This document shows positions 49,001 through 58,820 of a stretch of 64,000 bases of DNA, one piece after another. Numbering within the stretch: position 1 is the first letter of the stretch; each line of letters begins with the position of its first letter. The notes under the pieces were generated by a model. The model worked only from the letters and a program-made list of their open reading frames with translations. It made no database searches and was not told the origin of the DNA. The DNA comes from Deroplatys truncata (lineage: Eukaryota; Arthropoda; Insecta; Mantodea; Mantidae). Where the stretch lies: NCBI GenBank assembly GCA_030765065.1, contig CM060980.1, positions 59,008,364 to 59,072,363 of the forward strand, written 5' to 3'. The position numbers and the translations under genes were made by a program.

Positions 49001-50046
49001 AAACTCAAGATATACATTTTATTTGTCATAAAAATATCTTAAACATATGATATTTTAATCAAAATCATTACAGCCATTTTTGAGAAGATTAAAATTTTTG
49101 AAAACTGTTCCATGTAAAGAGTAATCTGGGGTGGGGGGGATTTTGTTGAAAACCTGGAAGATACTGGAAGATACTGAACCTAAATAATAAGTTCGGTGTT
49201 TATCCGACTGTTCGTTTCTGAGTTATGCTGTTCACAGACAGACAGACAGACACACGGACACGTTTACAAAAATGCTTTTTTTGGATTTAGGGGGTCTCAA
49301 AACACATATATCCGGTGAAATCTCGGTATCGAATTTTTGGGTGGAATACAATACTTCCCCTACTTACTATACGTAGTAGAGAAAGTAAAATGAATAAGGA
49401 ATTTGAGAAAAAGTATAAGTATTGGGAAATTTAAGGGAATAACAAGCAATATCTCGAAAACGGTTCACTCAACCCAAAAAATGTTTATGACATAAATTGT
49501 GTATTTTAACGCGATCTACATTTTTTGTGTGGTAAAATTGTGTCTATCTCTTATGGTTTACCAGTTATGCAAAAGTCGTTCACAATGAAGAATACTTTTG
49601 GAGACATTCCCAGAAAATTCGAGATATACATTTCATTTTTCATGAGAATGTCTTAAACATATGATATTTTAACCAAAATCGTTATAGCCATTTTTGAGAA
49701 AATTAAAATTCTCGAAAAATGTTTCATGCAAAGGGTAGTCTGGGGTGGGGGATTTTCTTGAAAACCTTCGTGTCGCATCTCTGGAAGATACTAAACCTAG
49801 ATACCAAGTTTGGTGTTTATCCGACTGTTCGTTTCTGAGTTATGCTGTTCACAGACACACAGACATACAGACATACACACAGACACACAGACATACACAC
49901 AAACACAAACACGGACATGTTTCCCAAAATGCTTGTTTTGGATTCAGGGAGTCTCAAAACATGTATTTCCGTTGAAATATCGCTATCGAATTTTTGGGTG
50001 GAATACAATACTTCCCTACTTACTATACGTAGTAGAGAAAGTAAAA
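46086..50046 (+). mobile_element. Family M tandem array
   Basis: The order is head (46086-46368), head variant (46369-46604), body 1 (46605-47231), body 2 (47232-47859), head (47860-48138), body 3 (48139-48773), body 4 (48774-49390), body 5 (49391-50046). Bodies are 617-656 bases, collinear and very similar, differing mostly in the CA/CAGA tract. Each body ends gtagtagagaaagtaaaa or nearly so. Where two bodies abut, the join is always ..gtaaaa|tgaataacgaat, and where a head precedes a body the join is ..gacaaaaaa|tgaataacg. No coding capacity. The head word actttctctact and the tail word agtagagaaagt are inverted complements. Confidence 0.9.
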
Positions 50047-50283
50047 AAGCGCGATTCGCATACAAATATCGTATTGGCTTTTGTTTTGCTGTGTATTCTT
50101 CTCTCTTAGTTGTTAAATCGTGTATGTTGCTTGGAATGAAATATTGGAAGTTTTTGACTTATTACTGTGACGCATCAGCTATGGCTCGAGGTTATGGGGA
50201 GGTCTGCGTCGGGCAGTCAGAAACAAACAAAGAAAGTAGCGCTCGCCAGCGTAAATACCAGAAGCGCTATCGTCAGATAACCA

Positions 50284-50400
50284 GAAACCTCTGGAAGTTT
50301 CCTTCCGCCCGCCTTCAGAGGATGTCCAGAAAGTTCTAGAATGTTCAGTGCGAGACTCTATTGGCTATATAAGCGAGAGCTCTCGCGAGTGAGGGTCAGT
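50284..50400 (+). promoter_or_regulatory. Heat-shock-type promoter
   Basis: The proximal element 50329-50346 reads GAA-AG-TTC-TA-GAA-TG-TTC, four perfectly phased alternating units of a heat shock element. A distal one at 50284-50301 has GAA boxes at 50284 and 50294 and TTC at 50299, in phase. A reversed CCAAT word (attgg) lies at 50360, TATATAAG at 50366-50373, and the initiator TCAGT at 50396-50400 with its A 32 bases from the TATA start. This layout is that of inducible hsp70-type genes, bound by trimeric HSF. No heat-shock protein coding sequence follows. Alternative: the promoter of an LTR retroelement, some of which also carry such elements. Confidence 0.8.
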
Positions 50401-50807
50401 CTGTAGGTTGGTTAACGAGTGCGTTTCTGGTGCGATAAAAACCGCTGTTCTCCTAGCGAGGTTGTGACGACCACTCTGATAAGTAGTGAGCTGTTTCTGC
50501 GAGATATTGTAGAAGCCTTGTGTTCGATTCCCCAACGAGCGAACCGTCCGGAAGAAGAGATAACGTGTGCGTATTTCGTTACGCCGCTACGTCACGAAAA
50601 GTGATAGTTATAATTAAGTGAAGTGATAGTAAAGATTGGACTAGATAACATTAACGAAGAGACAGAAGTTAGTGAAGTGACAGTTAAAAACTGAACTAGA
50701 TCGCATTAACTGTAGCAGAACTTAGTGACGTGAGAGTTAAAAATTGAACTAGATCACATTAACGAAGAGACAGAAGTTAGTGAAGTGACAGTTAAAAACG
50801 AAATGTA
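50398..50807 (+). other. Leader of the heat-shock promoter, truncated
   Basis: About 410 bases downstream of the initiator. From 50600 to 50801 it is built of degenerate tandem units of roughly 60 bases around agttagtgaagtgacagttaaaaac and actagatcacattaacgaagag. Such A-rich, low-structure leaders are typical of heat-shock mRNAs. The unit ends at aaaaacgaaatgtag, where family M sequence takes over, so any coding region is gone. The 62-codon frame at 50419-50604 lies in the leader and is unrecognised. Confidence 0.6.
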
Positions 50808-51310
50808 GATAAATACCAAAACTTGATGTTTAAGTTGAGTTACTTCCTAAGTTTGGATACGTAGACCTTCAAGAAAATTTCCCCACCCAAACAACATGAA
50901 AAAATTTCGATATTTTTTAGCACTCAAATATTTATCTAACAATTTTAATTAAAATACAACACATTTAAGATATTTACATGACAAGCAACTGGTACATAAA
51001 CCTTGAATTTTCTGGCAATAGCCTGTTAAGTTCTCTTCTTTCAGAAAGAATTTTGTATAATTTAAATAACTGCTACACCATAAGAGGTAGATAGGCATAC
51101 TATAAAAAAGATTTAGATCTCTTTGAAACAGGTAATTCATTTCCAATCTGGCATCAGTCATTTTCGCGATATCCATTATTATTGGTATCGATGCAGTTTC
51201 TTTTAACTCCTTTGTATCTACAACGAAATGTGTAAAGAAAATATATCTGCAAAGGTTTATCTGGATTAATATGAAATAGATAGAAAATAATATACGCAAT
51301 AATAACTTCT
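50808..51310 (-). mobile_element. Family M internal part
   Basis: Reversed M sequence starting inside the body at ataaataccaaaacttg and continuing through tttccccacccaaacaac, aagatatttacatgacaag and tatctggattaatatgaaatag. It ends within the head before the terminal word. The 3' tail is missing exactly where the truncated leader begins. Confidence 0.75.
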
Positions 51311-51501
51311 AGAAGCTATTTGAGAATAAACAATAATGGATAGAAAATTCATGAGAATACAATTCATCAGAATTTTATTTGATAAAACACTAAAACTACT
51401 ACTACTAACACAATAAGAGTAAAACGTTCATATCCTCTTGCTGCTATATATCAAAGAAAATAGAGCTTCCGTTATAAATACTAGCACAAAAATATATGTA
51501 T

Positions 51502-52332
51502 TCTGATGCGTTACATTCACATGCCTTTCTCTAACCTCTATTTTTCTTAGTGAATATACAAATTATTCTTACGAAAGTTTATTTTTCTATCCTTTTCATT
51601 TTAATTGAGATAAACCTTTGCAGAATACAAGGGAACAGCGATAGTCAATGTTTAAGAACTAGACGCCATATACTGGTCTTAAAATTGCATACTCTTTCCA
51701 TGCAATCGCGAGAAACAAGGGAAACTCGAGAGGACTAAAAAGCATGAATAAGTATTGAATAAATCGAATCATTAATAACTGTTATCTCGGAAATGGCTAC
51801 TGCCACAAAAATGTTATTCTTAATAAATTGTGTGTTTTAAAGATATCTACATTTTCTTTTTGTGTACTTCTCGTCTATCGCTTAATGTTTACCAGTTATA
51901 CAGGATTATGCAAAATTCCTTCAATGAAGAGCAGCTACAGGCTATTCCCCCGAAAAAAATTCAGGATACGCATTTTATTTGTCATAAATGTTTAACGCAT
52001 GATATTTTAATTAAAATCGTAAGAGGCTTATTTTGTAAAATAAAGCTGTTCGAAAAATGTTCCATGTAAATAGTTTTAGGGAATTTTTCTTGAAATCCTT
52101 CCTGTCGCATCTTTGAAAGCTACTGAATTTAAACACCAAGTTTGGCATTTATCCGAGATTTCCTTTTTGAGTTATTCTGTTAACAGACCCACACAGGAAT
52201 CCTTTTTAAAATCCTTTTTTTTTATTCAGGGCGGCCCAAAACCTGTATTTCCGGTGAAATCTCGGTATAGAATTTTTGGCTGGAATGCAGTACCTTCTCT
52301 ACCTAGTAGGTACGTGGTATGGAGAGCAAAAA
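51502..52332 (+). mobile_element. Family M, near-full copy, subfamily 2
   Basis: Head ctgatgcgttacattcacatg, terminal word ctttctctaac, body words ttggcatttatccgagatttc and cggtatagaatttttggctgg, tail ending tacgtggtatggagagcaaaa. The CA tract is almost lost. Closest to 28780-29695. Confidence 0.8.
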
Positions 52333-52463
52333 TCATATATTTCGCAACTTTGTACCGCCCAATACAGGTGCTGAAGCGTAAGTTTTCATTTTCCTTGCTA
52401 TTTTCATTTTGAAAGCCAATTTCGATAATGTGAAACAAAAGTAGATGATATCTATTGTAGTTC

Positions 52464-52840
52464 TACCGAGCGAGGTGACTTGATAACGTGAGAGGCTCCT
52501 ATTCGGGAAGTCCCGGATTCAATTCTCGGCTACCGCTCAATCTGACTTTGGGTTTTTGCTGGTTGGTAGGCGAATGGTGGCGTGTTTTATCTTCTACCAC
52601 GATTTCCTTTCTCTTATTTCCTTTCATTCCGTTTCCATCACATGATTGAAGTGTGCTTTCAGGTTTCGCAGTGTAAGGAAGAACCGGACAGATAGCGCAA
52701 TTGCTTGCTCCGAGGAAAGAGCAATTCCTGTAGACACCAGGGGCTGTCTGAGCAGCCCTAGCAGCGGGTCAGGTCTTCGAGTTGGAATTGTTAGGGACTT
52801 CAGTGCGTCTCGACTCTGTGACTCCTTCGTGCCATACTTG
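52464..52840 (+). repeat. SINE B
   Basis: Head taccgagcgaggtgacttgataacgtgagagg with B box gtcccggattcaattctcg. The body contains tcttctaccacgatttcc and ttcattccgtttcc, and the 3' region ctgtctgagcagccctagcag and gggacttcagtgcgtctcg. Plus-strand partner of the inverted copy at 53025-53501. Confidence 0.8.
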
Positions 52841-53024
52841 TCTTTTTCTGTGGTTAAAAACCATACCGTGTTTTTAACCACAAAAGATCTGCGTGAATCG
52901 AGAGGTGCTTCCCCCTGTTCTATATACATATTACTTTACCCACCTATTCACATTAATGTAATGCAATGGAAACCATTTCCAAGATAATACCCAGTAGGAT
53001 TTTGGATGTAGGATGTTTATCGGA

Positions 53025-53501
53025 GGGGGATACCTTGTGCACTGCGACCATTTTGATCTATTGTGGCTACATCTCCCCCTGGGAGGCACGAATGAGGTAG
53101 AGAAACCGCGGCAGGTCCCAGGTTCGCAGGCAGACGGGTCCACAGACACACGCAGAAGCCGCTGCAAATTCAGTTTTAACACCCGCGTACCAGCGAGAAA
53201 GAATTCCAAGAGGAGGATTCAGCGACCCTGATGGGAGGGACAGCTCACTCTGGCGTTCACGGGCAGAAATCTTTCTAACGCGCATGCATCCGCGCCATCT
53301 GTCCAGCACCGCAAGCACTACAGCACCTGAAAACATACCTGAAACGTGACTGGAGATGAACTGAAATGGAGGGAAAGGAGAAGTCGTAGTAGAATGCACC
53401 ATCCCGGCAATGGCCTTGACGACCAGGGGAAAACCACGCCAGAGTGAACGGTCAACGGGAATCGAATTCATGAAGCAGTCTGGGCCATCTCGCTAGGTAC
53501 A
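53025..53501 (-). repeat. SINE B, reverse copy
   Basis: The minus-strand head near 53500-53450 (tagcgagatggcccagactg) is damaged. The body retains the plus-strand words gaccaggggaaaacc and aacggtcaacgggaatcgaa, and the 3' portion catctccccctgggaggcac. It lies about 185 bases from the plus-strand copy, tail to tail. Confidence 0.75.
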
Positions 53502-53599
53502 ATACCCAGTAGTTTATAGCTTCGACAATAAACTGCATATCCAAAACATAAGTATAAATGATATGCCTCAAGAAATTAATAGTTGAAGCTTCTTCTTCT

Positions 53600-53930
53600 T
53601 TAACGGATTACCCCTCTCTTTGGGGCTTACACCCCAAGAACTTACAAGCCAATGCCTTGGGTCAGTAGCCTGTCGAGGAGTAAGTAAGCTCTGGATCACA
53701 GCATATCCAGGATGGGTGTTCAAACCCAATGCCTGGTATGGCGGTGAAGAAGAAGAAAATCAAACGTAGTGATGAAAGGGATGATAGGAAATTCGCGCAT
53801 CAAATTATCCAACCAGCATTTGTCAAGAAAAAAAAACTTCGGTCAGATTGGTCGGCCCCGGGGACTCAGGACCTTCCGAATGCAAGTCGCACACGTTACC
53901 GCGGCGCCACTTGTGTAGTTGAAACTCAAT
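53600..53930 (-). repeat. Mosaic SINE: B-like head, D-like tail
   Basis: On the minus strand it begins with a SINE B-type head (gcggtaacgtgtgcgacttgc, about 53900) and ends with a SINE D tail. The tail runs cccatcctggatatgctg, ctcctcgacaggctactgacc, aagttcttggggtgtaagcc (53760-53600). The middle is decayed. It may be a true mosaic family or one SINE inserted beside another. Confidence 0.55.
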
Positions 53931-54871
53931 ACAATTGTTACTTCACCATTTCTAGGCAATCTTACTACAGGAATGCACAAGAGCCAATTGTGCAAGATTC
54001 AGAAATCATTTCTTACTGTTCATAGTTATTGAAATGGGCAACATTTTTATGTGGTATCTATAAAAGCAAAAATTCATTTAATTACAGCTAAAACCAGCAT
54101 ATAGCTGATACCATAATTTTCATTCCACGTAGACATGTTTTTTTTAGCTACAAAGCAAGAGAATTAACGTAGTGAAGTTTCTGAATTAATAAACACCAGA
54201 GGTCACAAAGTTGCCTTTTTCTAATTTATGCTTTTGTCTCTTTATTTCTTCATAGAGCGCACACATCTCCCGAATACATTTCCACCTCGAAGTGCTGAAG
54301 AATGGCAGGAAGAAGACAAAATTACTTTAAACTCTTTATATGTTGGTTTATTTTTCTCGCAGTACCTGTGTTAACACTCGAGTCCTGGGATTCACACGGC
54401 ATGAGTGGAAATTCTATATAAAGGTAAGGAAAAAGAGGAAAGGAAGGGCAAGGAGTGGAGAGGAATTAGCTTAATATTCTGTCATCACCTCACTTGTTTA
54501 AGTGGCGTAGCACAAGAGAGTTGGGTCTCTGCAAGACAAGACCACATTAGCCCACCCGCATCTTCCCTCAGGGCCACGAATTATTTTTGCTTTATCAGAA
54601 AGAGAACATTTAACCAGCCATGTTGTTAGCGGTCTGCATATGAAGACATCACGTTTTGCCTCTCTCTACCTTCATCTGTGCTGCAGACATGTAAAAGTCT
54701 TGAGTGGAAGAGCGAGATTAGCAGCTGATTCACGAATATCCATGAAATACGAGGTTACATATTGTGTAAAAAACTGAGATCAATAGTCAAACGACATTAT
54801 CAACATTATCATTCATTCCCATAGGTATTTCACTATAAATACTCGTCATGGTATCACAAATTCTTTATTAC
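53931..54871. other. Unassigned
   Basis: Mixed composition. No gene or repeat recognised. Confidence 0.4.
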
Positions 54872-55735
54872 GTTCCCTACCACGTACATAGCAGATAGAG
54901 AAGGTATTGCATTCTGCCCAAAAGTTCAATTTCGAAATTTTACTGTAAATAATATTTTGAGGCCCCATGAATCCAAATAGAGATTTTTAGAAAAACGTGC
55001 GTATACGTGTATGAACTGCATAACTAAAAAACCAAAATTGGATATCTACAAAACTTGGTATTTAGGTCCAGTACCTTCCAACGATGTGACACGAAGATTT
55101 TCAAGAAAATTTCTCATCCCAAACTACCCTTTACATGAAACATTTCTCGATTTTTTTTTATTTTCTAAAAGTGGCTCTAACGAATTTGTTTAAAATATCA
55201 TGTATTACAGTTATTTACATGACAAATAAAATATATATATATATATCTTAAATTTTCAGGGAATAGCCTGTAGTCTTCTTCATTCCGGAGAATTTTATAT
55301 AATCTTGTATAACTGGTAAACGTTAACCAACAAACGAAAACGTTCTATAAAAAAAAAAAAAGATTTAGATCTGTTTAAATCGCAGAATTTATTTCAAATA
55401 ACTTTTTGTTGTGCAATCAGCCATTTCTGAGATATCCGTTATTAATATTTCGAATTCTTCAGTACCTAGTTGTTCTTTTAAAGTACTGTTTGTTTCTCCC
55501 GATGTCATGGAAAGAGTATGGAATTTTGAGGCAAGCGTCTAGCGTCTAAAATATTTGGCTATCGCTATTCCCTTCGTATCTATAATAAATGTCTAATGTA
55601 GCTTTTCTGGAAAGGTTTATCTCGATGAAAATAAAGTAGATAGGAAAATAAACTTTCGTAATAATAATTTGTATGCAGTAATAAGCGATAGAGGGTCGAG
55701 AAAGTCTTGTGAATGTAACACATACATTCCTTTAA
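54872..55735 (-). mobile_element. Family M, near-full reverse copy
   Basis: Reversed tail at 54872-54960 (accacgtacatagcagatagagaaggtattgc, then gaggccccatgaatcc), body words aaacttggtatttagg and ccaaactaccctttacatg, a (TA)n expansion near 55232, and reversed head gagaaagtcttgtgaatgtaacacat ending about 55728. Confidence 0.8.
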
Positions 55736-56494
55736 GTAGTATTTAACGCCCGTTTTTACCGCATGCGGTACCATGAAAATAAAACGATAATTGGTAAAGG
55801 AAATTTTGTGAACTAAACGTTCCAGGGCACATTTAGGGTATCTCTCCGGCATTTTCCAGTTAATTATCAGATAGGAAAACCTGGAAATAACTTTAACCAG
55901 GGAGGCGGTCTTCCCATTCATGAGTCTGTGTCTTAACGACCCATGTAGGTACAATTTTTTTATACTGGCTCAAAAGAATCACAAGAACAGTCGCTTAACA
56001 TTTCAAAGTACACTACTTATAGATTGCGAAACTGTAGCAACGAACATTTCCGAAATAAGTGCCGTTCAACACATCCTGTATATTTTATCGAAATCTACAT
56101 TTATTCTACAGTAAGAGTCTATCTCAAGATCTTACTCAGTAAGACGCTTTCGAAAAAAGTTCAAGATATCTATTTAATTCTTCATTTCAACACCTAAAGC
56201 ATACGATACTTTAATTTAAATTATAACACCACTTGTGGAATAATCAAAACTAAAAAGTTTTCGTATACAGGGATATTTGCGATGAGAAATATTTTAAAAT
56301 CTGCGTCTTGAATGTTCTAAAGTAGGGTTTGGCAAACTACGGCCCAGGGGCCGAACCTGGCCCGCAAGTTTCTTTTGTTTGGCCCGCCTACAAACTTTAA
56401 AAAACATACATAAAAAAGAAAGGTAGGCTTGCAGTAGATTAATTTATACACAAATTTCGAACGGTTGTATAAAATTAGGCGCTGATATTTTCAA

Positions 56495-56692
56495 TTGATA
56501 TACAGTGTAATGATCTTGAAGTACAAATACAAGGAAGTTCAATTGGTTAAGTTTTACAACTGTCTGGTGAATGGCACATTTCCTCGTTTGAAAGACTTTG
56601 CACGAGAACTAATATCAGTGTTCGTATCAAATATATCTGTAAAGACATTTTCAAAAATGAAATTGTATTTGAAGTTTAAATATACAGAGTGG
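56495..56692 (+). pseudogene. hAT transposase C-terminal fragment
   Basis: In one frame: VQLVKFYNCLVNGTFPRLK, then DFARELISVFVSNISVKTFS, then KMKLYLKFKYTE. This is the C-terminal hAT dimerisation region of the GTF2IRD2/ZBED type, where FP.LK.FA, S.F.S and the TFSKMK word are conserved. The usual CEQ before TFSKMK is replaced. The frame is cut at the point where the next insertion starts (atatacagagtgggccattt). About 60 of a normal 500-600 residues remain. Confidence 0.75.
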
Positions 56693-56882
56693 GCCATTTA
56701 AGTAAAGACTGTACAATATCTCCAAAACTAAGTGTTGTAGAAAGAAATGTCTGGAACAAAAGTTGCTTCATATTATGGGGGGAAGTAAATGCCATTAGTT
56801 TGGTGAACGTTGTGATGGTCATTTTAGGCTCTATTTAGTTTTTTTAATGGGAACCTACAATTAAGATTAATTAACAATTAAA
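56692..56882. mobile_element. Degraded transposon terminus
   Basis: Starts tatacagagtgggccatttaag, a form typical of insertion ends at a TA target, then actgtacaatatctccaaaac. The opposite end is not found before the family L piece begins. Probably the end of a Tc1/mariner-like or similar element; the class is uncertain. Confidence 0.35.
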
Positions 56883-56884
56883 AA

Positions 56885-57255
56885 AAGTCAAGTACAATTA
56901 CAATTTGTGCAAGCCTTGTTCTTTAGCCGTACCAACCCTGCTAAAAGATAAGTGCTTTACAAATTACTAATGACGCAGCTGAGGTATACATATATAATAA
57001 ATAAATATTAAAATACAAAGTTGATTATTAAACGTGGGACGAAGATCACCGGAAAAGTAAACGTGGGGCGAAGGCCACCGGAAAGTTTGTACCGTACGTG
57101 GGGGCGAACACTCCAAGAAACTATCACCCGCAAAATTGGCACCCATTACCGTGTAGTCTAAAACAGAACTACTTTAAGTTTGGCTCTCCAACAGAGGGGC
57201 TACAACTACTTAAAGTTTGGCTCCCATACGTGGGGCTGCAACATCTTCATAATAC
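56885..57255 (+). mobile_element. Family L fragment, opposite orientation
   Basis: Carries the LTR-proximal end and leader of family L: ctgctaaaagataagtgc, aatgacgcagctgagg, aaacgtggggcgaaggccacc, then three repeats of a tttggctcccatacgtgggg-type unit (57175-57245). It is reversed relative to 1262-2168 and 23740-24693 and best preserves the primer-binding-site-like repeat. Confidence 0.65.
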
Positions 57256-57690
57256 ATATTGCCTATGAGTTACATTGTGATGGGACTGTGAATGAAAGAC
57301 TGATATTTTTTAATTAAAGTGAATCGGCTATTAATATATAAGTGTAGATTTAAGTTCAATAAAACACTGTGGTTGAAAACTAATCTGATATATGTGCCTA
57401 CTGCCTGCAAATTTGTTGTTTCTATCATAAACTTATATAGCTTCACCCGCGATTCGTTCCTTACGGTTAATGTAGCACAATCATGAAACGTTTGACAACC
57501 CCTGCTCTAAACGTACCTGATTTAAATTACCAAATTTATACCTATTTATCTACCTAATGGTTTCTTGAGCAATGCTATCACAGACAGTCAGTTACACATA
57601 GTAGGTACGTATACAAACTACCTCTTCCAAAAATATTATTTTTTGAAGACTGATTTTGCACATCATTTTATTGAACCGAATGTAGTAAAA

Positions 57691-58659
57691 TCTCCAACCC
57701 AAATAAATGGTGGAGTTATAAACGTGATGATACGTCTTATATAATTAGTGTTGTTACTGCTTCATTCTATCGTAAAAATTTCCAACGCTTTTAATTATAT
57801 TTCAAATTTGGAAACCTCAAGTAGTGGGAGTTATGCAAACATTGTATAAACACCTTGAGTGAATGAACTATATCCACAAACTTAAAAAAGAAAGTTAAAT
57901 GTAACTCTCGGGCGCAACGCCTTTTCGTTCCCGAATGGCATGGAAAAATCCACATAGATTAATATGCGTTCTGATTTTACAATATCAATTGCATGCACAA
58001 GGGTGAATTTTTTGACGCATTTAGGCATAACATAAAACTAAATGCTTATTACAGATCTACAGGTGAACGTCTTTCATCTGAAGCAAGAATTACAAAAGTT
58101 ACTCTTCCAGGTACACCTGTTAGAAAGACATCCCTGATAGGTGTACCTTTGTAAGTGTAGAGGATTAGGAGATATAATCGCTGCGTGACAGCTGGGATGA
58201 TGTTAGTGAATAGTTGTAACTGCATTAAAATCACATGTTCGCCTTACGTACATTTGATATTCAATGCTTTAGGCACAAGCGCGTGTGATTTCTAAGATGT
58301 ATGCATGTATGTGTAAGCATTTGATATGACGGTGTCCGAGCCGCAGTCTAGCTCTCATGTAGTTACTATACATATACAACCCAAAAAAGTTCTCGTGAGT
58401 ATAGTTTTGGGTTTGTTTTTCAAAATACAGTTACTTGTAAGAAATTATAAATCTGCAAACATTTTATTTGGGATTTGTAGCCATGGTTTATTAGTTATTG
58501 TGAAACTTACCTCCGTTGTGCTCTGTGGTGGACATCATAGATAATTACTTCTTCTTCTATTACTTGTTATGTTATACTTTAAGAATAAGACATTTCAGTT
58601 TTGTTTAAAAAACTTCTTTACCTAAAGCCTGAAGAACTTCTATTTATTTGACTACAGTT
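57691..58659. other. Unassigned
   Basis: No gene or repeat recognised. Short frames at 58049-58234 and 58326-58544 carry no motif. Confidence 0.4.
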
Positions 58660-58820
58660 TTTTATTTTCTCTACTACGTATCATAAGTAGGGGAAGTATT
58701 GCATTAGCAATACGATTAACATTTGGATATCTCGATTAACATGAAGCATATGGAGAATAAGCGTTTGTAAAAATAGTACAAGAGTAGAGAAAGTCATATG
58801 AATGTAACACATCAGATTAT
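58660..58820 (-). mobile_element. Family M miniature, internal deletion
   Basis: The reversed tail (ttttctctactacgta..aggggaagtattgcatt, 58665-58714) is joined directly to the reversed head (attaacatgaagcatatggagaataagcgtttgt..gtacaagagtagagaaagtcatatgaatgtaacacatcag, 58734-58816). About 160 bases remain of roughly 0.9 kb. Both inverted terminal words are intact, so this is a MITE-like derivative that defines both ends of the family. Confidence 0.85.

Larger units (their letters stand above)
56323..57504 (+). mobile_element. hAT element remnant, itself carrying insertions
   Basis: Left end TAGGGTTTGGCAAAC, right end reversed CAGGGGTTGTCAAAC (12 of 15 match), flanked by ttctaaag (56315-56322) and ctctaaac (57505-57512), a 6-of-8 match to an 8-base target duplication. 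It contains a transposase C-terminal fragment at 56495-56692. Beyond that fragment the interior is occupied by other repeats. Confidence 0.8.
56020..57690 (+). mobile_element. Family M body split by a hAT element
   Basis: The left part 56020-56322 follows the M body (cgaacatttccgaaataag, gaaatctacattt, gagtctatctc, aaaatctgcgtcttg). The right part resumes at 57505 exactly at the next M words (acctgatttaaattaccaaatttatacc, matching gaacctaaataccaagtttggtgtttatcc) and continues through gagcaatgctatcacagacag to about 57690. Removing 56323-57512 restores the M order, which dates the hAT insertion after M. Confidence 0.75.

Noticed and set aside
46605-50046. Regularly spaced direct repeats that might suggest a CRISPR array
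   Set aside because: Units are over 600 bases, there are no short repeat/unique spacer alternations and no cas genes; the context is eukaryotic.
47014-50109. Repeated short frames reading SELCCSQTHRHT..
   Set aside because: They come from the conserved noncoding tail and CA tract of family M. Frames differ in length with the tract and have no consistent start or stop.
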